This document shows, one piece after another, positions 45,582-54,846 of a DNA stretch of 64,000 bases; the first letter of the stretch is position 1; each line of letters opens with the position of its first letter. The notes beneath the pieces were generated by a model. It made no database searches. It saw only the letters and a list, made by a program, of their open reading frames with translations, and had not been told where the DNA came from. The stretch lies in contig NZ_CP034159.1 in the NCBI RefSeq assembly GCF_003860585.1, positions 1,736,001-1,800,000 on the forward strand, in the 5' to 3' direction. The position numbers were made by a program, and so were the translations under genes. This DNA is from Kaistella carnis. Lineage in GTDB: Bacteria > Bacteroidota > Bacteroidia > Flavobacteriales > Weeksellaceae.

Positions 45582-46526
45582 TTATAAAAAGGTAGAATAA
45601 CCCAATCGATTACCCTCCGTTTTCGCATCTATTCTAAAGGATTTGGCGTCCTTTTCTGTAATAAAATTCTCAAATATTTTCACTGAAACTGGCACAAAAA
45701 AGTCATAAAGCTCAGTCAAAAGCTGTCTAAATGGATCCCCGGGAATATAATTATGTAATTCTTCGTAAGGAATTGTTCCAATATTAATCTGCCAGTTTCG
45801 GTCACCATCCATATGTTTTCCCATCGGGATCAAAGTCATTCCAAGCCTTGCGTTCCCCAACGCAGTAATTCCGTCTTTATCATCCTGCGCTTCAATATGA
45901 TTGGGAATAAAAGTAATATTTACCGGCACTCTTAAAAACGCACTCAAAAAACGTTCAATCCAGGTTTTATTCCCCCGCACTTCATGAATGAATGGCAGCA
46001 AATTAATTAAAACTTTTGCCGAATCAATATTAATTTTTTGTAAAATGGGCCACAGTTCAATCGCAAATTCCAGGAGGGAATCTGTTTTACTTTCTGCATC
46101 AAATTCAGATTCTTTTAGTAATGCGCTGACGTGCGTATAGAAAAACTCCAGTTCAAAAGGTTGAAAAAACTTTCTGGCCTCTTCTTCTACCAGTTTTTGT
46201 TTTCGCATTTCCTTTACAACACTATCTACATTTTTACTCGAAATCCCTAAGGAAGGTGGGTGAAAAATCCCTTCAGGCATATAGTCGTAAATCCCTTCAC
46301 GATAAGTTTCTATAATGATGTTTTCTTCATCTAAATCGTAAAAAGAGGAAGTGATTCCTTTAATATCTTTTAAATAAGCCCGGTCATTCAGGCCAATTCT
46401 TTTAATTAAAATATTAGCCTCCGGATTATAATATTTCAGGATATTTGCCGCCACAGCTTCTACCCGAAAGTCGGTCTGCAGCTGATTATATCTTTTCCCG
46501 GAAATTGAAATATCGGTATTCTCCAT
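45582..46526 (-). CDS. tssG: T6SS baseplate protein TssG
   Basis: 314 residues, directly after tssF. It has the TssG pattern of LGNARLGMTLIPMG followed by WQINIGTIPYEE near the end. Forms the baseplate wedge with TssF and TssK. Confidence 0.85.
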   Translation of the reverse strand: MENTDISISGKRYNQLQTDFRVEAVAANILKYYNPEANILIKRIGLNDRAYLKDIKGITSSFYDLDEENIIIETYREGIYDYMPEGIFHPPSLGISSKNVDSVVKEMRKQKLVEEEARKFFQPFELEFFYTHVSALLKESEFDAESKTDSLLEFAIELWPILQKINIDSAKVLINLLPFIHEVRGNKTWIERFLSAFLRVPVNITFIPNHIEAQDDKDGITALGNARLGMTLIPMGKHMDGDRNWQINIGTIPYEELHNYIPGDPFRQLLTELYDFFVPVSVKIFENFITEKDAKSFRIDAKTEGNRLGYSTFL

Positions 46527-46547
46527 ATTCTTAATTATTATACGATC

Positions 46548-48428
46548 TTATACTTTAACTGCCGTATCTTCCGTTATTTTCACCCGATAAATTACCCCAT
46601 CGATCGCCCTGATTTTAATATTATTTGCGAGAACAGAAGCCAGATTATCCCAATATGATTTTCCGTAAAAGGCATAACTCTGCGGGATAATGTTCACATC
46701 TACCGTTTTCACAAAACCTTCTTTCGGCTTATCACTAATTATGGTACCGCGCGTCACTTTTATTGATTTTAAATCATCTTTCATCATCATTTGGCAATAC
46801 GCTTTTATATCTTCCACAGAAACTATTTTATCCCGAGTCATCAAAGCATATCGGTAAGCCTGAATACTGTTAGCTCCTTTTTGCTCCAAATCTCCGCCAC
46901 TCGTTTCGGTAAGTAAAGTGATCTTTTTTGTTTTTTCCTGAGAATTTAAAACCGTACTTGGTCTTACATTATTCGCTAAGGTACAGTGAGTTACCCAAAA
47001 GGAAGCGTAGCAGTGAACCATATTATCAATCGGTTCAATGATGACATAGTTTACATCTTGCACCAGTGATTTATCCGCATTTTCTACTTTTTTGATCATG
47101 CCTTTCATCTTGTCAGACATTTCACTCAGAACATCTTTTACTTTGTCGCGGTTAAAAACGGAGAATGCAGCAACCTCATCACGCGTAAGTTCAAGCACGT
47201 GAATCATTAAATCAACTGCATTTCTTTTACTGAATCTTTCCATACCGCCTTTTCTTACGGTATAAAGTCCCTTGCTTAAACTGTCGTTTGGGGTAAACGG
47301 AATTTCGTCATACTTTTTTCCGTGTCCGTCAATCACCTCCTGAACATAAAGGAAATATTCACCTTCTCCCGTTTCCAGCGGAATATTGTTACCCATAATA
47401 TCGAGCACATACTCTGTCTTTTTCCAGGCTCTATTATAAATCGGGAAAGCATTTAAGGCAAAAGAAAAATTATCTAAAATCTGCTCTGTAAACTGGGGTG
47501 GAAATTCGAAAGTCAACCAGACAAATCGATGATCCCTGATCAACTGCTCTACTTGCGGAGTACTATCGCGCAGATGTTGCAGTTCAAAAGGAAAAATTCC
47601 TTTTTCAAGAATAAGTTCATCATTAATTCCTTCGACCTCAATAAACTTGTGATCATAAATTTTCTTGATGTCTTCGGTAATTTTGTAGCGAATCGACTGC
47701 TCCCGAAATACTTCTTCAAAACCTGAATACGTATTCTGATCTTCGTATTTTCTTCCTGGATTAATCTGTAGAGGCTTTCCGTTGCTGGTCACTTTTACGT
47801 GAGGTAAAAGACGATACACATAATCGATATGTTCGAAAGCCAGATTGGCACAATATAAACTAAAGGTATCCGGAAGTTTGCCGCCGGTGTAGTGAGAAAC
47901 ATCAATTCCGATCGTGATTCTGCGATAATCTTCAATGCGGTTACTCACTCTGCAAATCGGAGTTCTGTTTAAACTTTCATCAAAGGTGTAGCAGGTATTT
48001 CCCACAATCATCGTAGAAACCTGCGCATTGATGACTTTAATATTTTCTACAGGCGTAAAGGCGACGTCAATTTGTTTATCAGACTGGGATTTGATGTAAG
48101 AATTTATACTTTTTTTGAAGAAGAATTCATCATAATTCATCAATGTTTCTACGGGATCTTCGGGTCTGTAAAAAGCAATGGCGTGCGCCGGCGCGGGATG
48201 CGTATATTTTGTTGGCGTGAGCATTTTCGCCAGTCGTTCCAACAATCGGCTGTTAACATTTTGAATTTCATTATTTGCTTTAAAAACCTCCGTACTGAAA
48301 GCATCGATAAGAAGTTTAACAAAAGGATCCAGCGACTGTACACTTTTTACGCCCCACAATTTGGTCGCGTTTTGAAGCATTCTGGCCTTTATCGTTTCTT
48401 TGGAATATATATTCTGATCTAAATTCAT
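46548..48428 (-). CDS. tssF: T6SS baseplate protein TssF
   Basis: 626 residues. The N-terminal conserved stretch is present (FVKLLIDAFSTEVFK, then LLERLAKMLTPTKYTHPAPAHA). It lies 12 bases after tssE and 21 before tssG. Largest wedge protein of the baseplate. Confidence 0.9.
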   Translation of the reverse strand: MNLDQNIYSKETIKARMLQNATKLWGVKSVQSLDPFVKLLIDAFSTEVFKANNEIQNVNSRLLERLAKMLTPTKYTHPAPAHAIAFYRPEDPVETLMNYDEFFFKKSINSYIKSQSDKQIDVAFTPVENIKVINAQVSTMIVGNTCYTFDESLNRTPICRVSNRIEDYRRITIGIDVSHYTGGKLPDTFSLYCANLAFEHIDYVYRLLPHVKVTSNGKPLQINPGRKYEDQNTYSGFEEVFREQSIRYKITEDIKKIYDHKFIEVEGINDELILEKGIFPFELQHLRDSTPQVEQLIRDHRFVWLTFEFPPQFTEQILDNFSFALNAFPIYNRAWKKTEYVLDIMGNNIPLETGEGEYFLYVQEVIDGHGKKYDEIPFTPNDSLSKGLYTVRKGGMERFSKRNAVDLMIHVLELTRDEVAAFSVFNRDKVKDVLSEMSDKMKGMIKKVENADKSLVQDVNYVIIEPIDNMVHCYASFWVTHCTLANNVRPSTVLNSQEKTKKITLLTETSGGDLEQKGANSIQAYRYALMTRDKIVSVEDIKAYCQMMMKDDLKSIKVTRGTIISDKPKEGFVKTVDVNIIPQSYAFYGKSYWDNLASVLANNIKIRAIDGVIYRVKITEDTAVKV

Positions 48429-48440
48429 CTTTTATCAACT

Positions 48441-48881
48441 TTAGTCAATAGACATTGGACTTAAAAAAAGTTCGGTAACGAAGTTATACTGCTCGCCTGT
48501 CGCTTCTAATTTCGCATTGATTGCTATTTTTACTTTCTTTTTAATTTCTGTAAAATCTCTGGTATCGTAGTTATGTTCTACGAATATAATGTGAGCTTTA
48601 ATTTGTGGGGAGACAATTCTGGGTTCATAATCGGCGATCTGCCTTTTCAAGCTTTTGATAAATATATTTTCCCATACTGAAGAAGAAACACCATTATCGA
48701 ATTCGAGGTTCCAAACGTCATTTCCATATTGATCATCATAGCGGTTCTCCCCTTTTTTGGTGATAATGAGCAACATGATATTTTGCGCAATACTTTCTGC
48801 AATATCGCAGGTTTCTATGGCGCCGTTCTCTTTCATTAAAGAAGAAGGATTAAAGGGAAGAATATAATTTGAACTTTCCAT
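48441..48881 (-). CDS. tssE: T6SS baseplate protein TssE (gp25-like)
   Basis: 146 residues of the GPW/gp25 lysozyme-like fold used to start sheath assembly. The conserved gp25 motif is seen in ENRYDDQYGNDVWN, then IADYEPRI. It leads the tssE-F-G-N-K-B-C run. Confidence 0.85.
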   Translation of the reverse strand: MESSNYILPFNPSSLMKENGAIETCDIAESIAQNIMLLIITKKGENRYDDQYGNDVWNLEFDNGVSSSVWENIFIKSLKRQIADYEPRIVSPQIKAHIIFVEHNYDTRDFTEIKKKVKIAINAKLEATGEQYNFVTELFLSPMSID

Positions 48882-48908
48882 AATTGCAGCAATCGTATGA
48901 ATAATAAA

Positions 48909-48939
48909 ACTCGATTAAATTACGAAAATTTAATCGAGT
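48909..48939 (-). terminator. Terminator between transglycosylase gene and tssE
   Basis: A perfect 13-bp stem (ACTCGATTAAATT with AATTTAATCGAGT), five-base loop, 25 bases past the transglycosylase stop, with a T-rich tail on the minus strand. It should insulate the transglycosylase transcript from tssE. Confidence 0.65.
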
Positions 48940-48964
48940 AACTAGTTAAAATTAAGGACTTTTT

Positions 48965-49846
48965 TTACTTTAATAAAGAAAGTCGTAGGATCTTATTTTT
49001 ATTGGCTTCAAAAATTCCCATTTCATCCGCGGGCAAATAAAAAAGTACCTCGGATTTTTGTTTTAATCTGTTTACAATATCAGGATTCCATTTATTAATA
49101 TCGCTTAAAGTGACATTTAAAAAATCTGTAATCACCTCTAAATCATACCCTGAATTGATTTCGGTTTTCAATAAAGATGGATCTTTTGATTCGCCTGGTA
49201 GCAAATTGATTGCAGGCTTTCGGGCTTTCACAACTTTAGTTTTCATTGTCGTACGGTTTGAGCGTGAACCGCGCAACAGATCATCCAATTCTCCCGTCAC
49301 ATAACAGGCATTAATATATTTTTTGATGGAATTAATGGTTTCATTAGGAAGATACATATAGTAATCCTCGTAGTTTTTCGAACCTGCTTTGGTCATTGCT
49401 TTTGCAATATTCCCCTCGCCGCAGTTATAAGCAGCCAGAACGGTGATCCAATTTTTATATTTATTATAAAGCCGGGTCAAAGAATTTGCAGCGGCCTGCG
49501 TACTTCGGTAAACATCTGCGCGGTCTTCCGGACTCAATCCGTGATCAACAGCATGATCAGGCATAATCTGCCAAATCCCGACCGCACCTGCATGGGAAAC
49601 ACTGCCATTATCAAACCCTGATTCTAAAAGCGAAAGGTTTCGTAAATGTCGGGGCAATCCACGACTCACCAAAGTATATTCTATATAGTTTACAATTTCG
49701 CGATTCGAATTAATTGCACTTCGAATCCTCTTTGCATGTGCCTCCGAAGTATCGGTTACGGTAAGTACCTGCGCATTTGCAGTATTGCTGCAAAAAAGAA
49801 TGGTGGCAAAACTTACCAGTAAAATTTTGGTCAAAATCTGATTCAT
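48965..49846 (-). CDS. Lytic transglycosylase (MltD/SLT type)
   Basis: 293 residues with a signal peptide cleaved near NTANA. The SLT domain (about 50-190) has LSLLESGFDN with catalytic Glu75, then AVGIWQIMP and AAYNCGEGNI. The C-terminal part (215-285) is LysM-like (LEVITDFLNVTLSDINKWNP). Being inside the T6SS operon, it probably opens the wall locally for assembly of the apparatus, as housekeeping transglycosylases do in other systems. Confidence 0.85.
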   Translation of the reverse strand: MNQILTKILLVSFATILFCSNTANAQVLTVTDTSEAHAKRIRSAINSNREIVNYIEYTLVSRGLPRHLRNLSLLESGFDNGSVSHAGAVGIWQIMPDHAVDHGLSPEDRADVYRSTQAAANSLTRLYNKYKNWITVLAAYNCGEGNIAKAMTKAGSKNYEDYYMYLPNETINSIKKYINACYVTGELDDLLRGSRSNRTTMKTKVVKARKPAINLLPGESKDPSLLKTEINSGYDLEVITDFLNVTLSDINKWNPDIVNRLKQKSEVLFYLPADEMGIFEANKNKILRLSLLK

Positions 49847-49861
49847 AATAATAAAAAAAAA

Positions 49862-49884
49862 CCGCTACATAAGATATATAGCGG
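49862..49884 (-). terminator. Terminator after tssD1
   Basis: CCGCTA and TAGCGG form a stem 12 bases past the tssD1 stop, with a run of T on the minus strand (A-run at 49852-49861). It would make tssD1 mRNA more abundant than the downstream genes. Confidence 0.7.
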
Positions 49885-49895
49885 ATTTGTTATTT

Positions 49896-50303
49896 TTAGT
49901 TGCCCGGCCAAATCCCTTCGTAAGCAGATCCACCGTAGTTGATTTTTTCTGCACTTACCAAGAACGTGATCAGCATATTGTTATCACTAAGCGCGTCGAA
50001 ATTAACTTCGTGCTCAATAACATATCCGTTTTCCCAGTTTAAAGTGATCAAGGTTCCTTCTTCGTGGGATTTGTTGAAGGTTACTTCACCTGTGGTTGGT
50101 TTATATTTACCATTCAGTAAACTTTCTAAAATTCTGGAACTTTCGTTTGCCTCAACGGTAACTCTTACCAAAGCATTCGAAGGATCGGAAGCGACACGAC
50201 CAGAAACATCTGTTGAGCGCTGTACTCCATAATTCAGTTTTAATACTTTTTGCGCTTCACCTCCATTGAACTTTAGCACTCCTCTTGAATTGTCTGCTGC
50301 CAT
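49896..50303 (-). CDS. tssD: T6SS tube protein TssD (Hcp), copy 1
   Basis: 135 residues. Same family as copies 2 and 3 but the most divergent of the three (NYGVQRSTDVSG, ILESLLNGKYKPTTGE, AYEGIWPGN). It sits among the core structural genes, so it may be the main tube subunit, while the other two head effector cassettes. Confidence 0.9.
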   Translation of the reverse strand: MAADNSRGVLKFNGGEAQKVLKLNYGVQRSTDVSGRVASDPSNALVRVTVEANESSRILESLLNGKYKPTTGEVTFNKSHEEGTLITLNWENGYVIEHEVNFDALSDNNMLITFLVSAEKINYGGSAYEGIWPGN

Positions 50304-50345
50304 AATTTCTAATTTTAAATTAATATTTTGGTTGATTTATAATAT

Positions 50346-50353
50346 CAAAAGTA
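50346..50353 (-). promoter_or_regulatory. tssD1 -7 box
   Basis: TACTTTTG on the minus strand, 42 bases before the start, fits TAnnTTTG. Confidence 0.6.
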
Positions 50354-50401
50354 GTGGACCTAAAATGGTTAAGACCATAATTTTCTAAAACTTTGCAAAT
50401 T

Positions 50402-50417
50402 GTAGTAGTTTTACTAC
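50402..50417 (-). promoter_or_regulatory. Conserved dyad upstream of tssD1
   Basis: GTAGTAGTTTTACTAC, third identical copy, 48 bases upstream of the -7 box and 10 bases past the tssR stop. Here it could also act as a weak terminator for tssR, but its fixed spacing to the promoter box favours a protein-binding site. Confidence 0.65.
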
Positions 50418-50427
50418 TTTTCAAATA

Positions 50428-52794
50428 TTATAGCACTGCACCATCTAAAATCGTTGGCATAAAATACTCGTTCAACCAGTAGAACGTTGTTCCATTCTGG
50501 TCAATTTTGATCTTAGGATTATTTTTATTTTCAAGAAGACGGTTCGACAACTGCTGATAATTTTTAAAATATTTCTGCACAACATCCTTGCTGATCAATT
50601 TCTTGTTTTTCCAGTCACTCAATATAAATTCTGACATGATCGATTCATCTGAATTGTCGAGTCCGGTACTTAATGCAACAGCATAAGCCATTGGTTTGCT
50701 GTATAATTTAGTAGTCGAAATTTCTTCGATGGTTGGATTGTACTTATTCACAATCTTTACAAATTTTGAGATCGCTCGATTTTGGTTGAAGTTTTTGTTA
50801 TCTGGCTGCGTTTCTTTAAAAATCTCGGTATACATCTTTCGAAGGTTGTCGTATTCTGATTCAGAAATTAAAATTCCTTTGTGCACGCCTTCTGAGGATT
50901 TTCTTAAATCAACCGGAATATATCCGGAAGCAATCATAGGATAATCATAGGTGATCAATTCCGAAGATACAGGAACAGGAAGCGGACTTGGCGCTCCCGG
51001 AAATTTGAAGCTGTAACGACCATCTAAAATGGTTTTATTAGAACCGATCTCTGACTTAAAGTAAGAAGTTAAGGACTTTTTTGTAAAGACATTTTCATGC
51101 GTTACCTCTGCCAATAAAGTGTCTAAAGCTTTTATTAAATTAGAATTATCGTTGGCCTCCCTTCTTTTCGGATACAGTACAAATCCCTGCGTCATACTTT
51201 TTGCGGGATAGTCCAAGGAGTACACACCTTCATCCCCTTCCACAAGGTTAAAGTTATTTTTATTTTTAATAAGACTTTGATCTGCTACTTTTTCTTTGTT
51301 AAGATCCGCAATATTCTTTGAAGTCGAAGTGACCATATTTTCTGAGAGCAAAACGAAATTGTTATACATATCAGAAGCACCCGACTCGGTCTGGTAAGAA
51401 ACAATTTTCGCCTTCGATGCTGAAATTAAACGTACTGCACTGGAAGCTGCCGCACCCGAATCGGAAGTAGAACCGATTAGAACAATAAGATTGGTCTCAT
51501 CCGGAACGGTGTTCAGTAACTCTCCGGCCATCGTCAATGCTTCATTTACCGGCTGTCCGCCTGCTCTTTCACAATTCATTTCTGCCGTCTTCTCATCCAT
51601 ATAATTAAATATTCCGCTGGCATTGCTGGATAAAACCGAAGCGATCACATTGGAGCCACATGGATTATTTTTATACAACACCACGCTATATTTCACGCTT
51701 CTGTAGTACGGGAGCTGACTAACTTTAAGCTGAATATCCTGAATCAGAGATTTAGCAATGGAGGCATATGATCTGTTTTCAGCACTTATGTCGACCGTAA
51801 AAACAATATTCAGTTTGTGACTTCTGTTTGTGATTTCCTTGTAACGGTTAAATGGCAATTTTTCACCACTAACATTGAAGATATAGTTTTGGCTGTAATC
51901 AAATGCGTTTGTAAAATATTTCGTAGAATTTTTATTTAGCGAAATCGAAGTTGGAAAAATATTCTCTATCACACTTCGGTTCACCAATTCAGATAATGGA
52001 ATGATCGGATTATCATTGGTATATTCCGGTAAAGTATTAAAGATTCCTAAGTTGGGTGAATTGCCATAGTCGAAATTGCTGTCGAGTTTAATGGCGGATC
52101 GTTCTCCCCAGGTTGAGATCATGTTCGCACTTACCCAGCCGTACATATTTTGATCAATACTGTCTAAATTGATTTTGGGTTTCTGACCAATTAAATAGCC
52201 TCTTTCATCCGCAGATTTTTTATAAACATACACCAACTGGCCCACCGGGATTTTCACTTTTGCCGTTTCTGAAAGACTTGGCGAAGTATAAACGATTGCC
52301 GAATCATTTTTCAGGTAAGCGCCTGCATTTCTAATGACGTCAATATTACTGGGAACTACTGCAGCTTTCATGGTAAAACCGGAAGTTCGATCACTCAAAG
52401 CATTGCTCCAAAGTAATAAATTATCTTCAGAGATCCAACCGTAAGATTTTACAGATTTCGACGGAATTTTTTTCAATAACGCATCGGGATTATATTCCGC
52501 TACTTTTACAAGACCGCGGGCTTTATTATGATCCAAAACCAACAAAGGCTCCAAAAACTTAATTTCTTTGGGCGATTCGTTCTTTTCTTTCTTTAAAAAT
52601 GCCGTGTTTTTCTCCCGATCCGAATACACCACCCACGGCGAAGGATTTTTAGAAAAACCATTAATGACCATGGTTTGCTCTATGTTGCCATAATAATTTG
52701 GTTTTGGCGTTTTAACCGAGGGAACCCTTACTGCACAAGCCGTAAGCACAAAGCCGGCTCCTAATAAAGATATGGTAGAAATTGTATTTTTCAT
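50428..52794 (-). CDS. tssR: T6SS envelope lipoprotein TssR
   Basis: 788 residues with a lipoprotein signal (GAGFVLTAC). Large periplasmic or outer-membrane component specific to subtype iii. The N-terminal half has SH3-like stretches (SYGWISEDNLLLW, MYGWVSANMI). About 325-500 resembles a von Willebrand A-type domain (IVFTVDISAENRS, NLIVLIGSTSDSG). Placed between the PKD protein gene and tssD1, as expected for tssR. Confidence 0.8.
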   Translation of the reverse strand: MKNTISTISLLGAGFVLTACAVRVPSVKTPKPNYYGNIEQTMVINGFSKNPSPWVVYSDREKNTAFLKKEKNESPKEIKFLEPLLVLDHNKARGLVKVAEYNPDALLKKIPSKSVKSYGWISEDNLLLWSNALSDRTSGFTMKAAVVPSNIDVIRNAGAYLKNDSAIVYTSPSLSETAKVKIPVGQLVYVYKKSADERGYLIGQKPKINLDSIDQNMYGWVSANMISTWGERSAIKLDSNFDYGNSPNLGIFNTLPEYTNDNPIIPLSELVNRSVIENIFPTSISLNKNSTKYFTNAFDYSQNYIFNVSGEKLPFNRYKEITNRSHKLNIVFTVDISAENRSYASIAKSLIQDIQLKVSQLPYYRSVKYSVVLYKNNPCGSNVIASVLSSNASGIFNYMDEKTAEMNCERAGGQPVNEALTMAGELLNTVPDETNLIVLIGSTSDSGAAASSAVRLISASKAKIVSYQTESGASDMYNNFVLLSENMVTSTSKNIADLNKEKVADQSLIKNKNNFNLVEGDEGVYSLDYPAKSMTQGFVLYPKRREANDNSNLIKALDTLLAEVTHENVFTKKSLTSYFKSEIGSNKTILDGRYSFKFPGAPSPLPVPVSSELITYDYPMIASGYIPVDLRKSSEGVHKGILISESEYDNLRKMYTEIFKETQPDNKNFNQNRAISKFVKIVNKYNPTIEEISTTKLYSKPMAYAVALSTGLDNSDESIMSEFILSDWKNKKLISKDVVQKYFKNYQQLSNRLLENKNNPKIKIDQNGTTFYWLNEYFMPTILDGAVL

Positions 52795-52819
52795 AGTACG
52801 AATTTGAGCGTTTACAGAT

Positions 52820-53737
52820 CTATTTACTTTGGGTAATTTCCAGTTTAATCACACAGGCTTTCTGGTTATCATAAGTTGCCTTCACCTCTTGTATGATGTT
52901 ATTTTTATCAAACTGTAACCCGGTCAAATAATAATAGAAATTTTTTACTTTCTCCTCATTCACCGTAACAGCCACATTATCATTATTACACATGTAAGAC
53001 CGCAACAAATAATTATAGTTTGAATTAAAGTTATTGCCATACGCGATTTGCTGAATGACTCTTTTCAGATCATCATCAATATCACTTTCTACATCAACTT
53101 CTGTTGTTGAAATATCCTGCTCTATTACTTCGATAGGATTATAAGCTGGCAAAACACTGATTTGATGCGTCACCGGTTCGGCATCATCTGTAAAAAGAGT
53201 GACAATATAATTACCCGGTTTTTTATAGGAATAGATTGCCATTTTATCTCGGGAGTCAATATCTCCTGTTTCTCCAAATTTCCAGTTAAAAGTTTTTGAG
53301 GTTGAAGAAACTGCCCGGAAAATAACATTCTGTAATTGCATAGATTGCGAAGGTCCCTCAATACTTGCAGTATTTTCTGTGAAAAGTGGTTGTGCTGTGA
53401 TGCTGTTTGAAACCAGCACGGGAAATGTCTTAGTATATTTATTATCAATGGTCAGCTTTACCTCATAGAAACCAGGTTTAGAATAAAAATGAACCCCTTT
53501 ATTTCTTTCAGAAGTTTTACCATCGCCAAAATCCCACTTCTTTGTTTTGGCATTATTCGTTTTGTCTTCGAATTTCAGGGAGTCACCCACTGTTAAATTT
53601 GCGGGAAATGCTACGGCTACGATATCATCTGGATTCACAGATTTTCTCTGCAGCCAAATCGCGATCAACGATGCAACAAGCAAGGTAGAGACCACGGCGA
53701 TAATGATGTTTTTCTTGTTTTTCTGAAAGTAGTTCAT
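52820..53737 (-). CDS. T6SS-associated PKD-domain membrane protein
   Basis: 305 residues. One N-terminal membrane helix (about 10-27) is followed by two PKD-like domains: the first with WDFGDGKTSE and SKPGFYEVKLTI, the second with FNWKFGETGD and KKPGNYIVTLFT. A C-terminal region follows (220-305). A periplasmic strut of the envelope complex, probably the protein called TssP in this subtype, but I am not sure of the letter. Confidence 0.7.
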   Translation of the reverse strand: MNYFQKNKKNIIIAVVSTLLVASLIAIWLQRKSVNPDDIVAVAFPANLTVGDSLKFEDKTNNAKTKKWDFGDGKTSERNKGVHFYSKPGFYEVKLTIDNKYTKTFPVLVSNSITAQPLFTENTASIEGPSQSMQLQNVIFRAVSSTSKTFNWKFGETGDIDSRDKMAIYSYKKPGNYIVTLFTDDAEPVTHQISVLPAYNPIEVIEQDISTTEVDVESDIDDDLKRVIQQIAYGNNFNSNYNYLLRSYMCNNDNVAVTVNEEKVKNFYYYLTGLQFDKNNIIQEVKATYDNQKACVIKLEITQSK

Positions 53738-53755
53738 TATTTCAAATATTTAATT

Positions 53756-54283
53756 CTAATTTCTAGCACCCATAATCTGCGCATTTTTACGCTGGTTGAT
53801 TTGTTGTTGCATGTCTTTCATACCGATGGTACAGTCTTCAAACTGTTTTGTAAATCGTTTTACATTTTCGTTTTTCTTCACCATCACCTTTTTGTCATCG
53901 TAATACATTTTGTAAAATTTGGCAATAAGGTTGTAATTATTCTTTCTGGAATCGGTGATGGCAAGATCGGAAAAGGCATCATTAATATCATTGATATCAT
54001 AACGCAATTCGTTTTCTTCTACCGGCTGTGGTTTTTCGCTGGAGAGTCTTTTTAGTTTAATAAAGGTGCTGTCAACTTTTGGCTGAATGGCTTTTTGTCG
54101 CGTATCAAAAATCGATTTCTGCTGTAATGTTTTGATGGCAATACTGTCTGAATCCCCGAAAGGAGAGCTCAGTTTACTTAAAAAGATAATACCTAAAAAA
54201 ACAACGCCTAATAAAAGCATCGCGAGAAGGTAAATGAAATAATATCTTTTCTCCTTTTTTGATAAAGTAATTTTTAACTGCAT
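53756..54283 (-). CDS. T6SS single-pass membrane protein (TssQ/TssP-like)
   Basis: 175 residues with a short basic cytoplasmic tail, one membrane helix at about 15-36, and a periplasmic helical part rich in Lys and Gln. Together with tssO and the PKD gene it builds the periplasmic part of the subtype iii envelope complex. I cannot decide which of the letters P or Q it should carry. Confidence 0.65.
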   Translation of the reverse strand: MQLKITLSKKEKRYYFIYLLAMLLLGVVFLGIIFLSKLSSPFGDSDSIAIKTLQQKSIFDTRQKAIQPKVDSTFIKLKRLSSEKPQPVEENELRYDINDINDAFSDLAITDSRKNNYNLIAKFYKMYYDDKKVMVKKNENVKRFTKQFEDCTIGMKDMQQQINQRKNAQIMGARN

Positions 54284-54292
54284 ATTTATCGT

Positions 54293-54832
54293 TTATCTTC
54301 TTCTGGGAGTTGGGAGTCTTCTGGGTCTTGGGACGCTGTTCATCAAATTTTCTGTAGCAGAGTTTAAGCGATTTTGGCATTCTAGTAAATTACGGCTCGC
54401 CACCTGCTCATCTGCAGTAACTGAAATCAGATCATTTTTCATGATGATCATTTCGCTCATGTTCTTGATGAGGGTCGCATACTGTTTAAATTCTTTGATG
54501 CTGTCTGCACCCATAATATTTTTACAATCCCTAATTTCTTCAATAATATTATCACGCAAGAAAACTTCATTCTGCACTTTGTCAGATGCCAGTTGTGTCA
54601 TTCGGGAATAAATATTCTCCATCTTCGTTTGCAGCAATTCATTTTTACTCTGAAGCATTTTGTAGTTGCTCACTTCCTTCTCCACTGCTTTCTGCTGCAG
54701 TTCACTGCTTTTAAAAAACAGAAATACGGCTAAAAAAGTAACGCCGGTAAGCATAACGAAGGAGAAGATAAATCCCCAAATCCCCATATTTACTGCCTTC
54801 TTATTTAATTTTTCTTGTCCTGAAGAAATCAT
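54293..54832 (-). CDS. tssO: T6SS membrane protein TssO
   Basis: 179 residues with one N-terminal membrane helix (about 20-42), then a long coiled coil (45-150) and a basic Pro/Arg tail (RPRRLPTPRRR). Fits the single-pass TssO family of subtype iii systems. It is nine bases ahead of the next gene and 14 after the regulator. Confidence 0.7.
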   Translation of the reverse strand: MISSGQEKLNKKAVNMGIWGFIFSFVMLTGVTFLAVFLFFKSSELQQKAVEKEVSNYKMLQSKNELLQTKMENIYSRMTQLASDKVQNEVFLRDNIIEEIRDCKNIMGADSIKEFKQYATLIKNMSEMIIMKNDLISVTADEQVASRNLLECQNRLNSATENLMNSVPRPRRLPTPRRR

Positions 54833-54846
54833 AATATATAATTGCT

